NCBI RefSeq assembly: GCF_015714725.1 | Contig: NZ_WBKM01000146.1 | Coordinates: 1 to 64,000, forward strand | From: Nostoc sp. WHI | Lineage (GTDB): Bacteria > Cyanobacteriota > Cyanobacteriia > Cyanobacteriales > Nostocaceae | Direction: 5' to 3' | Length of the DNA: 64,000 bases | In this document: in pieces, positions 38,492 through 47,175 of the stretch | How positions within the stretch are numbered: position 1 is the first letter of the stretch | How the letters are laid out: each line of letters starts with the position of its first letter | Notes under the pieces: model-generated | The model's database searches: none | The model's input: the letters and a program-made list of their open reading frames with translations, nothing else | Told to the model about the DNA's origin: nothing | Made by a program: the position numbers and the translations under genes

Positions 38492-38797
38492 GTGGTTATT
38501 GAACTTCTCAAATTTAAGGTTGCCTCCAATTTACGAGAAAATTATATCCAGAAGGACGCACAAATTTGGACAACAGCGCTAGCACAGTATCCTGGATTTC
38601 TCGGTAAAGAGGTTTGGATAAATCCCAATGATCTCACAGAAGTTATCCTCATTATTCGTTGGGCAACACGGGAGCAGTGGAAAGCCATACCCCAAAAAGA
38701 TTTGCAGGCTATTGAAGACAAATTCGTTCAAGCAGTAGGAGAATCCTATCCAATTGTGGAGTCCGCAGAGTTTCAAGTACGGAAATCTCCCCATTAG
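38492..38797 (+). CDS. TIGR03792-type small protein (ABM-like fold)
   Basis: 101 residues from GTG. VIELLKFKVASNLRENYIQKDAQIWTTALAQYPGFLGKEVW and VILIIRWATREQWKAIP match the cyanobacterial family known as TIGR03792, related to antibiotic-biosynthesis-monooxygenase-fold dimers. No cofactor motif is visible and function is unknown. Single gene with its own promoter region. Confidence 0.72.
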   Translation: MVIELLKFKVASNLRENYIQKDAQIWTTALAQYPGFLGKEVWINPNDLTEVILIIRWATREQWKAIPQKDLQAIEDKFVQAVGESYPIVESAEFQVRKSPH

Positions 38798-38920
38798 GAG
38801 AAAGTTAAAATAATTCGTAGTTGTCAGTGTAATTTCTTTGCTTGACTGCGTTCCGTTGGCAATGACAAATTATGTTTTTACACATTTTGGATACTCCTCT
38901 AATAGACGCAATTGAAATAT

Positions 38921-39268
38921 TCAGCGTGATTCTATTTTATAAACTCGCTCCTCTAATTTGTTAATTTGTTGCTTCAATTCAACTACTAAAGTTGCAAGAC
39001 GATCAAACATCCGATCTTGCTGTGATAATTTTTGCCTAGAATTAGTTGACTGTCGTGGGGTAAGCGTTGTTCTTGACGATGGAAACTGGAGGTTTTGACC
39101 TAGTTGAGACTCTATCTGATTTAACCGCAACTCAACACTATTAAAGTCCGCCTCTAGGTTGTTGATGCGGGACTCCACTTGCTGTGATGAGGCAGTTTTG
39201 GAAAATAAGCTGCCCCAAATAATTGTTGCTAAAACTCCGGCGATGACTAGCACCTTGATTTGTTTCAT
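38921..39268 (-). CDS. Exported coiled-coil protein, unknown
   Basis: 115 residues. A signal peptide or membrane anchor (VLVIAGVLATIIWGSLFS) is followed by RINNLEADFNSVELRLNQIESQLG and, at the C-terminus, LATLVVELKQQINKLEERVYKIE, both with clear heptads. The Ser/Thr/Arg-rich middle links them. I do not recognise a named family; an envelope-associated role is possible. Confidence 0.72.
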   Translation of the reverse strand: MKQIKVLVIAGVLATIIWGSLFSKTASSQQVESRINNLEADFNSVELRLNQIESQLGQNLQFPSSRTTLTPRQSTNSRQKLSQQDRMFDRLATLVVELKQQINKLEERVYKIESR

Positions 39269-39351
39269 GTCAGTAGATAAACTCTTACAACAGCTTATGT
39301 AAGTAGGCTTTTTTAGTACAATTACAGACTAAAAATCTGTATATATTTCAT

Positions 39352-40839
39352 TTATTTATCTGGTTGTAAATTAGAAAATAATTTCTGCAAATTGATAGAA
39401 TTGACAGTATTTTCTCCCTGCTTAACCTCAAAGGTAATATTACACATTTTTCCTAGTTCTTCTAACGCTTGTACGCAAAGTTCTGCTACATCCTCACGGC
39501 TGATTTTGCCCTTAATATTATCGCCTTGCTCAAATATTAATTCCTTACCCCCTGGTTCCTCAGTTAAAGCACAAGGTCTAATAATCATATAAGGAATTCC
39601 GCTTTCTCTTAAACTATCTTCTCCCTTCAACTTCCAAGTTAAAATTCCTCCCAATTGGTCATTTAATCTTACCGCAGGGGGTTCTTCATCTAAATTAATG
39701 CCGGCACGTCCGGGACGAGTCACGCCTGCTGAACTAACGAGGATAAATTGTGGTAAAGGTGTACCACCATAAGCTTTAATTGATTCTACTTGTAAAGCAA
39801 AACCACCAGGTGAAAATTTAGGATTTAAAGCGTTATCATATTCAAATTTGCTCAACATTAGTTGGAATGAACAAATTTTACTCTGCTCAATTGGCGGTGC
39901 GTCTTTGACAGTTTTTGCCCGAAATACGGGAATCAAATCTGCAAAAGGTACATAAATATCTATCCAAGTGTTAGCAACTGTGTCGAAAGAATAACCGTAA
40001 CCAATACCATCCCATTTATCCTCTGTCCGCAGAAATATTTTATAACGCTGACCGTCGCCTTTGATACGCAATTTCACACCTTCATAACCCGATAAGTTGA
40101 AGGGTGGATCAAAATTTTTAGTTCTGACGGAAGCAAATCCGCCAGAATTAGCGGTGGAGACATTACCACCAAACAAAGCTGTATTTTCCACTAATTGCAT
40201 ATTACTTGCACTCACGCCGCCCATGACAACATCATCCACCGCGCCCCAGATAGTCTTTAATTCTGCTGATGGCTTTGTGAAATCAAATATTAATTGTTCG
40301 TTGGCTTGGGGTAGATATTTTGCTGCCGCTTGGACTAAGTTTTTGACACCTTGATATTCTACATTTTCTGGGGTATCGCCAACAATTTCTGGTTGGTAAA
40401 ATTTAACACCTTGATAGTATTTGGCTCTATCTTCTGTGTCTCCCTCCACTGGTTGCACGCGTACTGCTGTGCAACAAATTACAGCTTGGATATCAGCCAT
40501 AACTAAAGGAGTTAAGGTTTCTGGTTTGGTGATATCTGCAACTACCAAGTCAACATCATTACCAAGAATTAACCGTGCTTTGTCAATATCACGTACTAGC
40601 GCCCGAACTTTATAACCCCGTTTTAGCGATCGCATTACCACTCGTTTACCTACACCACCTGTTGCACCTGCTACTAATATTACACCCACGTTTCTTCCTC
40701 CATTGGGTCGATTTTGATTATCCTTAGGACGACCTTGGATTAACTGCTGTACCCAGTTAAGGAAAGGAATTACCTCAAAGTAAGTCAGGGTTTCGATAAA
40801 CCTGCCTAAGTCCCATTGAGAACGATTTTTGTCAGTCAT
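39352..40839 (-). CDS. SDR-type NAD(P)-binding protein with inserted CIA30 domain (HCF173-like)
   Basis: 495 residues. NAD(P) Rossmann motif VAGATGGVGKRVVMRSL near 55-72 and VDLVVADITKPETL; then a CIA30 domain about 185-355 (DFTKPSAELKTIWGAVDDVVMGGVSAS...FDPPFNLSGYEGVKLRIKGDG...YGYSFDTVANTWIDIYVPF); then SDR resumes with FILVSSAGVTRPGR and YMIIRPCALTEEPGG. The CIA30 domain is placed inside the dehydrogenase fold. The plant homologue with the same architecture, HCF173, is needed for psbA mRNA translation, so a photosystem II assembly/translation role is inferred. Confidence 0.85.
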   Translation of the reverse strand: MTDKNRSQWDLGRFIETLTYFEVIPFLNWVQQLIQGRPKDNQNRPNGGRNVGVILVAGATGGVGKRVVMRSLKRGYKVRALVRDIDKARLILGNDVDLVVADITKPETLTPLVMADIQAVICCTAVRVQPVEGDTEDRAKYYQGVKFYQPEIVGDTPENVEYQGVKNLVQAAAKYLPQANEQLIFDFTKPSAELKTIWGAVDDVVMGGVSASNMQLVENTALFGGNVSTANSGGFASVRTKNFDPPFNLSGYEGVKLRIKGDGQRYKIFLRTEDKWDGIGYGYSFDTVANTWIDIYVPFADLIPVFRAKTVKDAPPIEQSKICSFQLMLSKFEYDNALNPKFSPGGFALQVESIKAYGGTPLPQFILVSSAGVTRPGRAGINLDEEPPAVRLNDQLGGILTWKLKGEDSLRESGIPYMIIRPCALTEEPGGKELIFEQGDNIKGKISREDVAELCVQALEELGKMCNITFEVKQGENTVNSINLQKLFSNLQPDK

Positions 40840-41050
40840 ATTTCCGTCCTCGCAACTTTCTTAAGTCTAGCCCAATGTCTGTTTCTGCAAATCCTCCGGT
40901 ACTCATAACTTGGATAATGCTAAGTTGCTTTAATTAAGCGAAAGGAGATACTTGTTACCTATTCCCTTCAATGAGGTAGCCCGTTGTAGACATCGCTCAA
41001 TCACGCTAGAATACAGAATTAATTGTTACTAATAAAAAGGCAATTTACTT

Positions 41051-41560
41051 ATGAGCCAACTTGAAAACATTCAAGCTGAGTACGAAAAGTTTCCTGAAGG
41101 ATTTGAGAGTGTAGTTATTAGCACCGTCAGCGCACTGGCAATACCCAACGCTAGTTATGCTCCCATTGTGATGGATGATTCCAAAAATATCTATATTTAC
41201 GTCAGTGGCCTTTCAACTCATACCAAAAATCTCTATGCTAATCCTCACGTTAGTGTCTTGTTTATCGAGGATGAGAGTAAGAGTAACCTAATTTTTGCCC
41301 GTCGCCGTTTGAGTTTTGATTGTACAGCAACTTTGATAGACCGTGAAACTGACAAGTGGAATCAAATTGTTGAGCAATTTCAAGGTCAGTTTGGTCAAAT
41401 TATAGAGGTTTTGCGCGGCTTGCCTGATTTTCGGATTTTCCAGCTAACTCCTAGTGAAGGTCGTTTTGTAGTTGGTTTTGGGGCAGCTTATAATATCAAA
41501 GGTGATAACCTCCATCAACTTGTTCAAATCACAGGAGATAGTGACCAAAAGCAAGGTTAA
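41051..41560 (+). CDS. HugZ-like pyridoxamine-5'-phosphate-oxidase-fold protein
   Basis: 169 residues. EGFESVVISTVSALAIPNASYAPIVMDDSKNIYIYVSGLSTHTKNLYANPHVSVLFIED and the region ARRRLSFDCTATLIDRET are the split-barrel FMN-like fold. The C-terminal FQLTPSEGRFVVGFGAAYNI resembles the HugZ group, which binds and degrades haem. PNPOx activity is unlikely because the family's substrate residues differ. No haem-uptake genes are adjacent. Confidence 0.83.
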   Translation: MSQLENIQAEYEKFPEGFESVVISTVSALAIPNASYAPIVMDDSKNIYIYVSGLSTHTKNLYANPHVSVLFIEDESKSNLIFARRRLSFDCTATLIDRETDKWNQIVEQFQGQFGQIIEVLRGLPDFRIFQLTPSEGRFVVGFGAAYNIKGDNLHQLVQITGDSDQKQG

Positions 41561-41622
41561 CAATTTAAAATTCAAAAGAGTTTCAGATTCTTATTTAAAC
41601 TTAAACTAAACTTTTTAATTTT

Positions 41623-42525
41623 ATGATTCAGTTTCAACCTCCTGGCTTTGGGCATAAAGTCATCCATACATCCTTGGGGGCGATGATTTACTATACCCAA
41701 ACGAATGCACCTTGGGCGTTCGGGGTTGGCGGAGCGATCGCTGATGCTGAAAATTTACCCCCATTACTGTTTCTGCATAACTTTGGTGGTGGTGCATCTG
41801 CCTATGAATGGTCTAAAGTTTACCCAGCTTTTGCCTCTAATTACCAAATTTTAGCTCCCGATTTAATCGGTTGGGGAGAATCGGCTCATCCAGTCCGGGA
41901 TTATAAAATTAGGGATTATCTCAGCACGATCGCAGAGTTTATCATCCAAACTTGTCGCCAGCCGGTGACGGTGGTAGCCTCGTCTCTAACGGCAGCTTTT
42001 GCGATTCGCCTATCTATTGTTCAACCCAATTTATTTAAAGCACTGTTTTTAGTGTCCCCCTCTGGATTTGATGATTTTGGGCAAGGTGCTGGACGCAGAC
42101 TTCCGCTTTCGGTGATCAATATGCCTCTGTTGGACAATTTAATTTATATCCTTGGCGCTGAAAATGAAATTGCAGTCCGAAACTTTTTACAAAGTTTTCT
42201 GTTTACCAAGTCAGAACGAGTATCCCAAGAGATGGTGGAGGCTTATTTAACCTCTGCACAACAGCCCAATGCCAAGTTTTCCGCTTTGGCATTTTTGCGG
42301 GGCGATCTTTACTTTGATCTGAGTTTATATATTCGGCAACTGACAATTCCCACGGTGATCTTTTGGGGAGAGAAGGCACAATTTACCAGCGTCAAACTAG
42401 GACGACGCTTGGCAAATTTAAATACAGGCGCAATTAAAGATTTTTATGCGATCGCAGATGCGGGAATATTACCTCATTTGGAAATACCAGAAGTTGTCAT
42501 TGGTCTATTACATCGGTATATTTAG
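41623..42525 (+). CDS. Alpha/beta hydrolase with atypical nucleophile elbow
   Basis: 300 residues. Oxyanion-type loop LFLHNFGGGASAYEW, then LAPDLIGWGESAHP, and the expected nucleophile site reads VVASSLTAAFAIRL: Ala-Ser-Ser-Leu-Thr instead of Gly-x-Ser-x-Gly, so the second Ser may still serve. The C-terminal acid and histidine regions (VIFWGEKAQFTSV, GILPHLEIPEVV) are present. Substrate unknown. It follows the HugZ-like gene by about 60 bases on the same strand and may be co-transcribed. Confidence 0.83.
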   Translation: MIQFQPPGFGHKVIHTSLGAMIYYTQTNAPWAFGVGGAIADAENLPPLLFLHNFGGGASAYEWSKVYPAFASNYQILAPDLIGWGESAHPVRDYKIRDYLSTIAEFIIQTCRQPVTVVASSLTAAFAIRLSIVQPNLFKALFLVSPSGFDDFGQGAGRRLPLSVINMPLLDNLIYILGAENEIAVRNFLQSFLFTKSERVSQEMVEAYLTSAQQPNAKFSALAFLRGDLYFDLSLYIRQLTIPTVIFWGEKAQFTSVKLGRRLANLNTGAIKDFYAIADAGILPHLEIPEVVIGLLHRYI

Positions 42526-42722
42526 GAGCTATGATATGAGTTTGAATTCCGGTAATGGTAAATGTATAGTAAAAATGGAGATTTACTAACTTAAATTATT
42601 TCTTTTTAGCTATTTAATTTTTTATGTTTATTTATCTGATTAATAAAAGTCGTAAGGGAAAATTGGTAATAATCTCCCAACTCAGCTTGAGTACTTCAAA
42701 GGAAATTCTGGAGTAAACCTAA

Positions 42723-42874
42723 GAGGTTGTTTGAAAAGTGTCCGGTAATGTATCAAAAATTTCAGATCCTCCTAAATCCTCCTTAAAAAGGAGGAATTTG
42801 AAAAGATTATTCCCCCCTTTTTAAGGGGGGCTAGGGGGGATCTCGATACAACCATAGACTTTTCAAACAACCTC
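42723..42874. mobile_element. MITE family A, copy 2 (TAA target duplication)
   Basis: 152 bp with perfect terminal inverted repeats GAGGTTGTTTGAAAAG / CTTTTCAAACAACCTC and TAA flanks at 42720-42722 and 42875-42877. The best-preserved copy in the window; inside are CCTCCTTAAAAAGGAGG and CCCCCCTTTTTAAGGGGGG blocks. It lies in the 475-base gap after the hydrolase gene, where I see no other gene. Confidence 0.9.
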
Positions 42875-43000
42875 TAAAGCCCACATCGTAGCCAATGATC
42901 GGGTCGTTGTTGGGTACTTGACGCTGTATAAGTCTGAGCTGGTTAGCCCAGACCTAAAATTCTTTAGTTGAACACGCAGCAAAATGCAAATTCTGTGTTA

Positions 43001-43261
43001 TTACACAGATTGCAAACCACCACCTACTATTTGAAGCAGTATAATCGCTAACATAGGCGAAAAATCAATGCCGCCCAATGGGGGAATAATTCTGCGAAAC
43101 AGATTCAAATAGGGGTCAGTTATCTGGCTCAAAGCAGCAAATGGTTGGTTATACCAGTTAATCGTCGGGAACCAGGTCAGCAGTACGCGAATCAGCAGCA
43201 GAAAAGTATAAATCTGGACAAAAGTAGCCAGAGTAGTAACCAGTAACTCTAAAGGATTCAT
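43001..43261 (-). CDS. YggT-family membrane protein
   Basis: 86 residues, two hydrophobic helices (LLVTTLATFVQIYTFLLLIRVLLTWFP and MLAIILLQIVGGGL) around the YggT signature ITDPYLNLFRRIIPPLGGIDFSP. In cyanobacteria and chloroplasts the relative CCB3/YggT is linked to cytochrome b6 haem attachment and nucleoid/thylakoid distribution; which applies here cannot be told. Confidence 0.92.
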   Translation of the reverse strand: MNPLELLVTTLATFVQIYTFLLLIRVLLTWFPTINWYNQPFAALSQITDPYLNLFRRIIPPLGGIDFSPMLAIILLQIVGGGLQSV

Positions 43262-43387
43262 GGATAGTTTGGTTTCCTGCTAAGTGTTAAACACGGTCTT
43301 ATCTATTAATTTTAATTTAGTCGCTGTCATAGTGTCTGCGGATTCCGCACTTGTTACACTCGACACTTTTACCATACTTAACAAACA

Positions 43388-43741
43388 TCAGGAGTCTTTA
43401 GTGAGGGAGCGATCGCCAACTGTCTGTGGTGAACCACCGTTAACATTCCCCAGTTGCTTTCGCACTTCATCAATTGTGCCATTTAACTGAGCAATTTTGT
43501 CTTCGAGCGATCGCCTGGCCGTTTCTATGCCAATGCTCTCACTTTCTGAGGCTTTCATCTGACGCCGCTTTGCTGCTATTCTCTTAGCTTCGCCTTGACT
43601 ATCCGTCAGTTGTGTTTCCTCCTCTGCTAGCAATTGGGGATCGCGTCGAGAAGCAATCAGTGCGCCTATGACACCACCAAATACACCACCAACAAACGCC
43701 CCTGCTAAAAAACCACTGCTAAAACCATCTCGCTGACTCAT
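43388..43741 (-). CDS. Glycine-zipper membrane protein, unknown
   Basis: 117 residues from ATG 43741, preferred because AAGG precedes it and it starts MSQRDGFSSGFLAG, as in cyanobacterial relatives; the upstream frame adds 23 basic residues. A glycine-rich segment (GFLAGAFVGGVFGGVIGALIAS, ~11-32) is followed by a charged coiled coil (EEETQLTDSQGEAKRIAAKRRQ, ...SLEDKIAQLNGTIDEVRKQL). Similar to hypothetical thylakoid/plasma membrane proteins; the role is unknown. Confidence 0.75.
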   Translation of the reverse strand: MSQRDGFSSGFLAGAFVGGVFGGVIGALIASRRDPQLLAEEETQLTDSQGEAKRIAAKRRQMKASESESIGIETARRSLEDKIAQLNGTIDEVRKQLGNVNGGSPQTVGDRSLTKDS

Positions 43742-43816
43742 ATCTTTACTGCCTTCAACAAACCTTGCAACTCTTACAGTAGTTATGCTCTTTTTATGCC
43801 CTAGCTGCATAGTAGC

Positions 43817-44467
43817 TTAAGTTCCAAAGATGCGATCGCCTGCATCTCCTAATCCCGGCACAATATACCCCTTGCTGTTAACTTCTTGATCAATAGTAGC
43901 GGTGTAAATTATTAAACCTGGATAAGCTGCACTCAGTTTTTGCAAAGCTGGCGGAGCCGCCACCACACAAACAATCCGCGTCAAGGCTGGATCAGCACCC
44001 CGTTGTGTCAATTCTGTCATAGCTGCCATAATCGACCCTCCTGTTGCCAACATTGGATCGGTAATTAACACTCGTGTTTGTGGGTCAAATTTTTCTGGTA
44101 ACTTGTTCAGATAACAATGAGGTTGCAGTGTCTCTTCATCTCGCGCCAAGCCAAAATGGTAAATCGATGCCAAAGGTAGTAAAGTCTGCGCTCCCTCAAG
44201 TAATCCTAGTCCAGCTCGCAGAATCGGTACTACCGCCATAGGTATCTGCGGATCAATCACGGTTGCTGGACACGAATCCAAGGGACTTTGCACCATTATC
44301 TCTTGAGTCGGCAACCAGTCTCGCGCAGCTTCATAAGTGAGCCATCTTCCCAACTCAGTCATAGCACTGCGAAATAATACTGAAGGTGTGCCTGCATCAC
44401 GGGCGACAGCCAGCCAGTGTTTTATCAGGGGATGGGGTGGAACGTAAACGCGCAATTGTAGCGTCAT
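43817..44467 (-). CDS. upp: Uracil phosphoribosyltransferase
   Basis: 216 residues. PRPP-binding loop VLITDPMLATGGSIMAA, upstream RAGLGLLEGAQTLLP and uracil-binding C-terminus VNSKGYIVPGLGDAGDRIFGT are all present. Salvage of uracil to UMP with PRPP. Slightly longer N-terminus is usual for cyanobacteria. Confidence 0.96.
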   Translation of the reverse strand: MTLQLRVYVPPHPLIKHWLAVARDAGTPSVLFRSAMTELGRWLTYEAARDWLPTQEIMVQSPLDSCPATVIDPQIPMAVVPILRAGLGLLEGAQTLLPLASIYHFGLARDEETLQPHCYLNKLPEKFDPQTRVLITDPMLATGGSIMAAMTELTQRGADPALTRIVCVVAAPPALQKLSAAYPGLIIYTATIDQEVNSKGYIVPGLGDAGDRIFGT

Positions 44468-44588
44468 AGCCAGAAATAGGCAACTTTTTATTGTACAAGC
44501 ACTGAAACATCATAATACTCTTTCCTGCATCCGGCTGACAGCTAAAATTAACACTCTCAATTTTATTGATAAAGTTTTTCATTACCAG

Positions 44589-44618
44589 TTGACATTAATT
44601 CTCAATGAAGGCTATAGT
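44589..44618 (+). promoter_or_regulatory. Sigma-70-type promoter
   Basis: TTGACA (44589-44594) and TATAGT (44613-44618) with an 18-base spacer, near-consensus. A start around 44625 leads straight into the terminator-ended stretch before crtH. Confidence 0.65.
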
Positions 44619-44624
44619 CTTAGA

Positions 44625-44690
44625 CAGTGTTCTCCTCTCTTTAAGGATCGGCGGGATTAGCCAGCGACAGCAGGCTCGTCCCTCTTTTTT
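44625..44690 (+). ncRNA. Candidate small RNA or attenuated leader upstream of crtH
   Basis: The region runs from just after the promoter to a T6 run at 44685-44690. It has an unpaired, CU-rich 5' part (GTTCTCCTCTCTT, able to pair with GAGGAG ribosome-binding sites) followed by the stem GGA..GCC-A-GC-GACA-GC-A-GGC..TCC and CTCTTTTTT. That is the layout of a trans-acting small RNA; it could equally be an attenuator for crtH, whose ATG is only 61 bases further on. I do not recognise a named family. Confidence 0.5.
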
Positions 44691-44750
44691 GTCAAGGGTC
44701 AAAATAAGTTACTCTGGACTTTTGCCGTTTCATAAAGTTCAACGTCAAAA

Positions 44751-46244
44751 ATGCAAAATATTGATGTGATTGTAATTGGGTCTGGTATTGGCGGATTAGT
44801 CACAGCGACCCAGTTAGCAGCGAAGGGCGCGACAGTGCTAGTACTGGAACGTTATTTGATTCCAGGTGGTAGCGCTGGTTATTTTGAACGTCAAGGCTAT
44901 CGATTCGATGTTGGGGCATCAATGATTTTTGGGCTGGGACAAAACGGTACTACCAACTTACTTACCCGCGCCTTGTCAGCTGTGAATGTCAGCCAAGAGG
45001 CGATCGCAGATTCAGTTCAGATTCACTATCATCTACCTTCAGGTTTAAACTTGAAGGTAGATCGGCTTTATGAAAAATTTTTGCAAAATCTTATTGCTCA
45101 TTTTCGCCATGAAGAGCAAGGGATTCGTCGCTTTTATGACGAATGCCAAAAAGTATTTAAATGCCTTAATAGTATGGATTTGCTGTCGCTGGAAGAACCT
45201 CGGTACTTACTGCGAGTATTTTTCCAGCATCCTTTGGCGTGTCTTGGTTTAGTCAAGTATCTGCCCCAAAATGCCGGGGATGTGGCGCGGCGCTACATCA
45301 AAGACCCCGAATTATTGAAATTTATTGATATCGAGTGTTATTGCTGGTCGGTAGTGACTTCTGACATGACACCAATGATTAATGCTGGGATGGTCTTTTC
45401 TGATAGGCATTATGGCGGAGTTAACTATCCTAAAGGCGGGGTGGGACAAATTGCTCAAAAACTGGTGGAAGGTCTAGAGAAGGCTGGAGGTAAGATTCAG
45501 TACCAAGCTAGAGTCACAAAAATTCTCACAGAACAAGGAAGAGCGGTAGGTGTGCAACTGGCTAATGGTAAAGTATATCGGGGTAAACGCATAGTTTCTA
45601 ATGCTACACGCTGGGATACATTTGAACAATTATTACCAGCAGAAGAGATGCCGCGTAATGAGAAGAAATGGCAACAAAATTATCAAAAATCACCTAGCTT
45701 CTTGAGTTTGCATATAGGGGTAAAGGAGTCAGTTTTACCTGCGGGGACAGAGTGCCACCATATTTTGCTGGAAGAGTGGGAAAAGATGACAGCAGTGGAA
45801 GGCACAATTTTTGTTTCAATTCCTACATTGCTTGACCCAGATTTAGCACCAAGTGGATATCACATCATTCATGTCTTCACGCCTCACTGGATTGATGATT
45901 GGCAAGGACTTTCTCCGAGTGAGTACGAAGTGAAGAAAGAAGAGGCAGCTTGGCGAATTATTGACCGCCTAGAGAAAATTTTTCCAGGCTTAGATGCTGG
46001 ATTAGATTATTTAGAAGTGGGTACACCGCGCACCCATCGCCGCTTTTTGGGTCGTGAAGATGGCACCTATGGGCCAATTCCTCGGCGCAAGTTACGGGGG
46101 TTATTAAGTATGCCCTTTAATCGCACCGCTATTCCAGGATTGTATTGTGTAGGAGATAGTACCTTTCCGGGTCAAGGGTTGAATGCAGTGGCTTTTTCTG
46201 GGTTTGCCTGTGCCCATCGCATTGCCGTAGATTTAGGATTTTAA
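44751..46244 (+). CDS. crtH: Carotenoid isomerase (prolycopene isomerase)
   Basis: 497-residue CrtISO-type flavoprotein that converts poly-cis-lycopene to all-trans-lycopene. FAD/Rossmann motif IDVIVIGSGIGGLVTATQLAAKGATVLVLE at 4-33; GGSAGYFERQGYRFDVGASMIFG; YPKGGVGQIAQKLVEGL; and the C-terminal LYCVGDSTFPGQGLNAVAFSGFACAHRIA. Length and motifs fit the cyanobacterial CrtH rather than CrtI-type desaturase. Upstream leader contains the candidate small RNA. Confidence 0.95.
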   Translation: MQNIDVIVIGSGIGGLVTATQLAAKGATVLVLERYLIPGGSAGYFERQGYRFDVGASMIFGLGQNGTTNLLTRALSAVNVSQEAIADSVQIHYHLPSGLNLKVDRLYEKFLQNLIAHFRHEEQGIRRFYDECQKVFKCLNSMDLLSLEEPRYLLRVFFQHPLACLGLVKYLPQNAGDVARRYIKDPELLKFIDIECYCWSVVTSDMTPMINAGMVFSDRHYGGVNYPKGGVGQIAQKLVEGLEKAGGKIQYQARVTKILTEQGRAVGVQLANGKVYRGKRIVSNATRWDTFEQLLPAEEMPRNEKKWQQNYQKSPSFLSLHIGVKESVLPAGTECHHILLEEWEKMTAVEGTIFVSIPTLLDPDLAPSGYHIIHVFTPHWIDDWQGLSPSEYEVKKEEAAWRIIDRLEKIFPGLDAGLDYLEVGTPRTHRRFLGREDGTYGPIPRRKLRGLLSMPFNRTAIPGLYCVGDSTFPGQGLNAVAFSGFACAHRIAVDLGF

Positions 46245-46284
46245 CTTGCATCGCTTATCTACAATAAAACCTAAAAATCTTGAC

Positions 46285-46548
46285 TTTTGTCTCGTGTCTC
46301 GTTCCCAGTCTCCGACTGGGAATGCCTAACGGGAGGCTCCGCCTCAAGACTTGCGGCAGAGCCGCTTTTGATTTGCATTTCCAGCCAGAGGCTAGAAACG
46401 AGGTTTGAAAGGGATTTTGTCTCGTGTCTCGTTCCCAGTCTCTGACTGGGAATGCCTAACGGGAGGCTCCGCCTCAAGACTTGCGGCAGAGCCGCTTTTG
46501 ATTTGCATTTCCAGCCAGAGGCTAGAAACGAGGTTTGAAAGGGATTTT
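46285..46548. repeat. Two tandem copies of a 130-bp hairpin-rich repeat
   Basis: A 130-base unit (46285-46414 and 46415-46544, TTTTG end shared) is repeated with one substitution (CTCCGA versus CTCTGA). Each copy contains nested palindromes: TTCCCAGTC-TC-GACTGGGAA, GAGGC-TCC-GCCTC and GCGGC-AGA-GCCGC, with outer CTCGTT/AACGAG arms. No gene. Dispersed Nostoc repeat of unknown function. Confidence 0.92.
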
Positions 46549-46783
46549 GGCTTAAGTTGACACCAATTGCAGCGTTTGCCCGCCCTGATTATGCAACTTA
46601 AATGCCGATTAGCTTATCAGGCATTTCGTGAAATGGTATTAGATATTGTCAATTTGAAAATTATGGGGATTTTTCAGGATAAAATGATGATTGTCAACTT
46701 TTACCTGTGCAGCGAATTGGTAAACGTTCCTGATAGGCTTTGATAACTAAGAGGTAGAACAAAAAAAACAGGAGATTATACTC

Positions 46784-47014
46784 ATGTTGCCGATTGAAAA
46801 CTTGGGAGTAACTGTAGAAGAGTATTTGGATGGATTGGCAGCAGGTATTGATATTTTGGAATTGAGGCGGTTAGAAGCAAAGGGAATTCCAACAAATCTG
46901 GCTTTGGAAGTTATGGCGATTGTACCAAAGGTAATCAATGGCACGGCTACTCCTGAAGAAATTGTTAGAGGACTAATGATTCTAACACCATCGCTTAGGC
47001 AACAAGTTGAATAG
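46784..47014 (+). CDS. Small protein of unknown function
   Basis: 76 residues with AGGAG 8 bases before the ATG. Acidic, probably helical sequence (NLGVTVEEYLDGLAAGIDILELRRLEAKGIPTNLALEV...EEIVRGLMILTPSLRQQ). The tidy start and composition favour a real gene; I do not recognise it. Confidence 0.6.
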   Translation: MLPIENLGVTVEEYLDGLAAGIDILELRRLEAKGIPTNLALEVMAIVPKVINGTATPEEIVRGLMILTPSLRQQVE

Positions 47015-47122
47015 TTCCTAATTAGCGATTAAAGGTCATAGTGCCAAAATAGTTGAACGTTATAGCAATCCTAAATGAGTTGTAAACAAGGTACAGTAAT
47101 CCTAAATCATTTATCAAAAATA

Positions 47123-47155
47123 AGATCCCCGACTTCTTAAAGAAGCCAGGGATCT
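47123..47155. terminator. Hairpin, terminator-like dispersed repeat
   Basis: AGATCCCCGACTTC-TTAA-region-GAAGCCAGGGATCT with two imperfect positions; relative of 15882-15916. Placed between converging genes. Confidence 0.55.
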
Positions 47156-47175
47156 AACGTGTCTCAACTACTAAA

